A DNA stretch of 64,000 nucleotides from Spodoptera frugiperda (taxonomy: Eukaryota > Arthropoda > Insecta > Lepidoptera > Noctuidae): positions 9,171,465 through 9,235,464 of the forward strand of contig NC_064221.1 in NCBI RefSeq assembly GCF_023101765.2. The letters are read 5' to 3'. This document shows, in pieces, positions 63,384 to 64,000 of the stretch. Within the stretch, counting starts at the first letter, position 1. Each line of letters opens with the position of its first letter. Both the position numbers and the translations under genes were made by a program. The notes under the pieces are model-generated. The model was not told the origin of the DNA. It did not search any database and saw nothing but the letters and a program-made list of their open reading frames with translations.

Positions 63384-64000
63384 ATGGTTACCATATTAGA
63401 TCACAAATATTTTTTGAAATACATTTCGATAAATATAGTAGATAAAGAAGTGCAATCAATACTTTTCCCTTTAAATATAATGCAACATATTACGTTCTGT
63501 CCAAAATATCAAATCAAAAACAATTATATTTACCCAAATAAGTCTACAACAATTTGTGTTTCTTTAGTTGCGAATATAGTATTTTATGTTTGGTACGCTT
63601 TTAGCCTATTTTCTGGTTTCAATTTCCAGTCAAGATATTCACAAACTAATACTTTATTAGAATACCTTTGCATTTACGATGCTGCCTTCTACGGTGTTGG
63701 CTTCATGTTGAATTTCGTCATAGAGGTTGTTTATAGTAAATGCTCGATAAAGTTTGTGTTAATCTTTCAAAACGTGCACAGGTTCCTTAACAACAGCATT
63801 GATACTAAGCAAATTATCATAAGCAATTGGATCATTGTGCTTCTTATAAGTATGTTTTACCCCATTTTTTTCACTTCCTTTTGCATAGTTACAAATTTCT
63901 CTTTTACTTTGGTAATTGCCAGTCACTTTTTGGCCGCTTTCGATTTTAATATGGTTTACGCCATACAAGTAATGAAGATGTTGACTAATAAAGTGGAACT
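63384..64000 (+). CDS. Gustatory receptor, exon 1, continues beyond window
   Basis: Open from ATG 63384 to the window end, 205 codons. It aligns with exon 1 of the receptor at 60653: VDKEVQSILFPLNIMQHITF, CPKYQIKNNYIYPN, a first membrane span (VSLVANIVFYVWYAF), YDAAFYGVGFMLNFVIEVVY, VHRFLNNSIDTKQIIISNW and DFNMVYAIQVMKMLTNKVEL. Remaining exons lie outside the window. No stops, so probably a working gene. Third receptor in a row on the plus strand. Confidence 0.82.
   Translation, partial: MVTILDHKYFLKYISINIVDKEVQSILFPLNIMQHITFCPKYQIKNNYIYPNKSTTICVSLVANIVFYVWYAFSLFSGFNFQSRYSQTNTLLEYLCIYDAAFYGVGFMLNFVIEVVYSKCSIKFVLIFQNVHRFLNNSIDTKQIIISNWIIVLLISMFYPIFFTSFCIVTNFSFTLVIASHFLAAFDFNMVYAIQVMKMLTNKVE

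Noticed and set aside
1..64000. Bacterial or viral kinase cluster because genes lack introns
   Set aside because: Neighbouring receptors have spliced exons, and TATA promoters, SINEs and LINEs are those of an insect genome.

Overview
The window looks like a lepidopteran nuclear genome, probably a moth and possibly a noctuid. It is AT-rich, has insect gustatory receptor genes with short phase-conserved exons, carries dispersed repeats of types I associate with Lepidoptera (a poly-A retroposon, a tRNA-derived SINE in an intron, jockey-like LINEs, mariner-like elements), and has arthropod TATA promoters. No species is claimed.

The window is dominated by two gene families that have duplicated together. 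The first is an array of intronless protein kinases of the CDK11/PITSLRE type. Seven reading frames of 384-442 codons are open: 6329-7546 (+), and on the minus strand 14290-15507, 18971-20299, 24422-25576, 29708-30874, 31733-32959, 40725-41879; an eighth, at 54401-55567 (-), is a near copy of 29708-30874. One more copy (47482-48594) is full length but has a stop codon. About fifteen further broken, truncated or chimeric copies fill the gaps. CDK11 kinship shows in the WYRAPE activation segment, the LGTPSD/IWPGYS block, and the PTWPAKSE tail kept by the copy at 31733-32959. Lack of introns suggests an ancestral retrocopy. All nine full-length copies share a TATATAA box about 95-112 bp before the ATG and a GACTGCAGAC element, so later expansion was by DNA duplication including the promoter.

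The second family is gustatory receptors (7tm_7). Two genes are complete with four exons (33511-35531 minus, 373 codons; 60653-63007 plus, 400 codons), one lacks its 5' end and is fused to antisense kinase DNA (56687-60215), one runs off the window end (63384-64000), and several exon fragments lie among the kinases.

Layout: 1-1530 kinase debris; 2030-3670 endogenous retrovirus-like env remnant; 4600-18750 a large interrupted inverted duplication carrying kinases at 6.3 and 15.5 kb, kinase pseudogenes and a 1.1 kb foldback element; 18.9-26 kb kinases and pseudogenes with a mariner-derived insert; 26-28.9 kb retroelements and receptor fragments; 28.3-32.9 kb a receptor fragment plus two kinases; 33.5-35.5 kb an intact receptor; 36.6-48.6 kb a second kinase block with two histone-derived fragments that keep the histone 3' stem-loop; 49.5-51.5 kb a LINE nested in a mariner-like element; 53-56.7 kb a second copy of the 28.3-32 kb block; 56.7-64 kb a receptor cluster. 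The kinases probably act as nuclear or cytoplasmic Ser/Thr kinases and the receptors as plasma-membrane chemoreceptors; nothing shows the two families work in one pathway. Their proximity looks like a shared duplication history.
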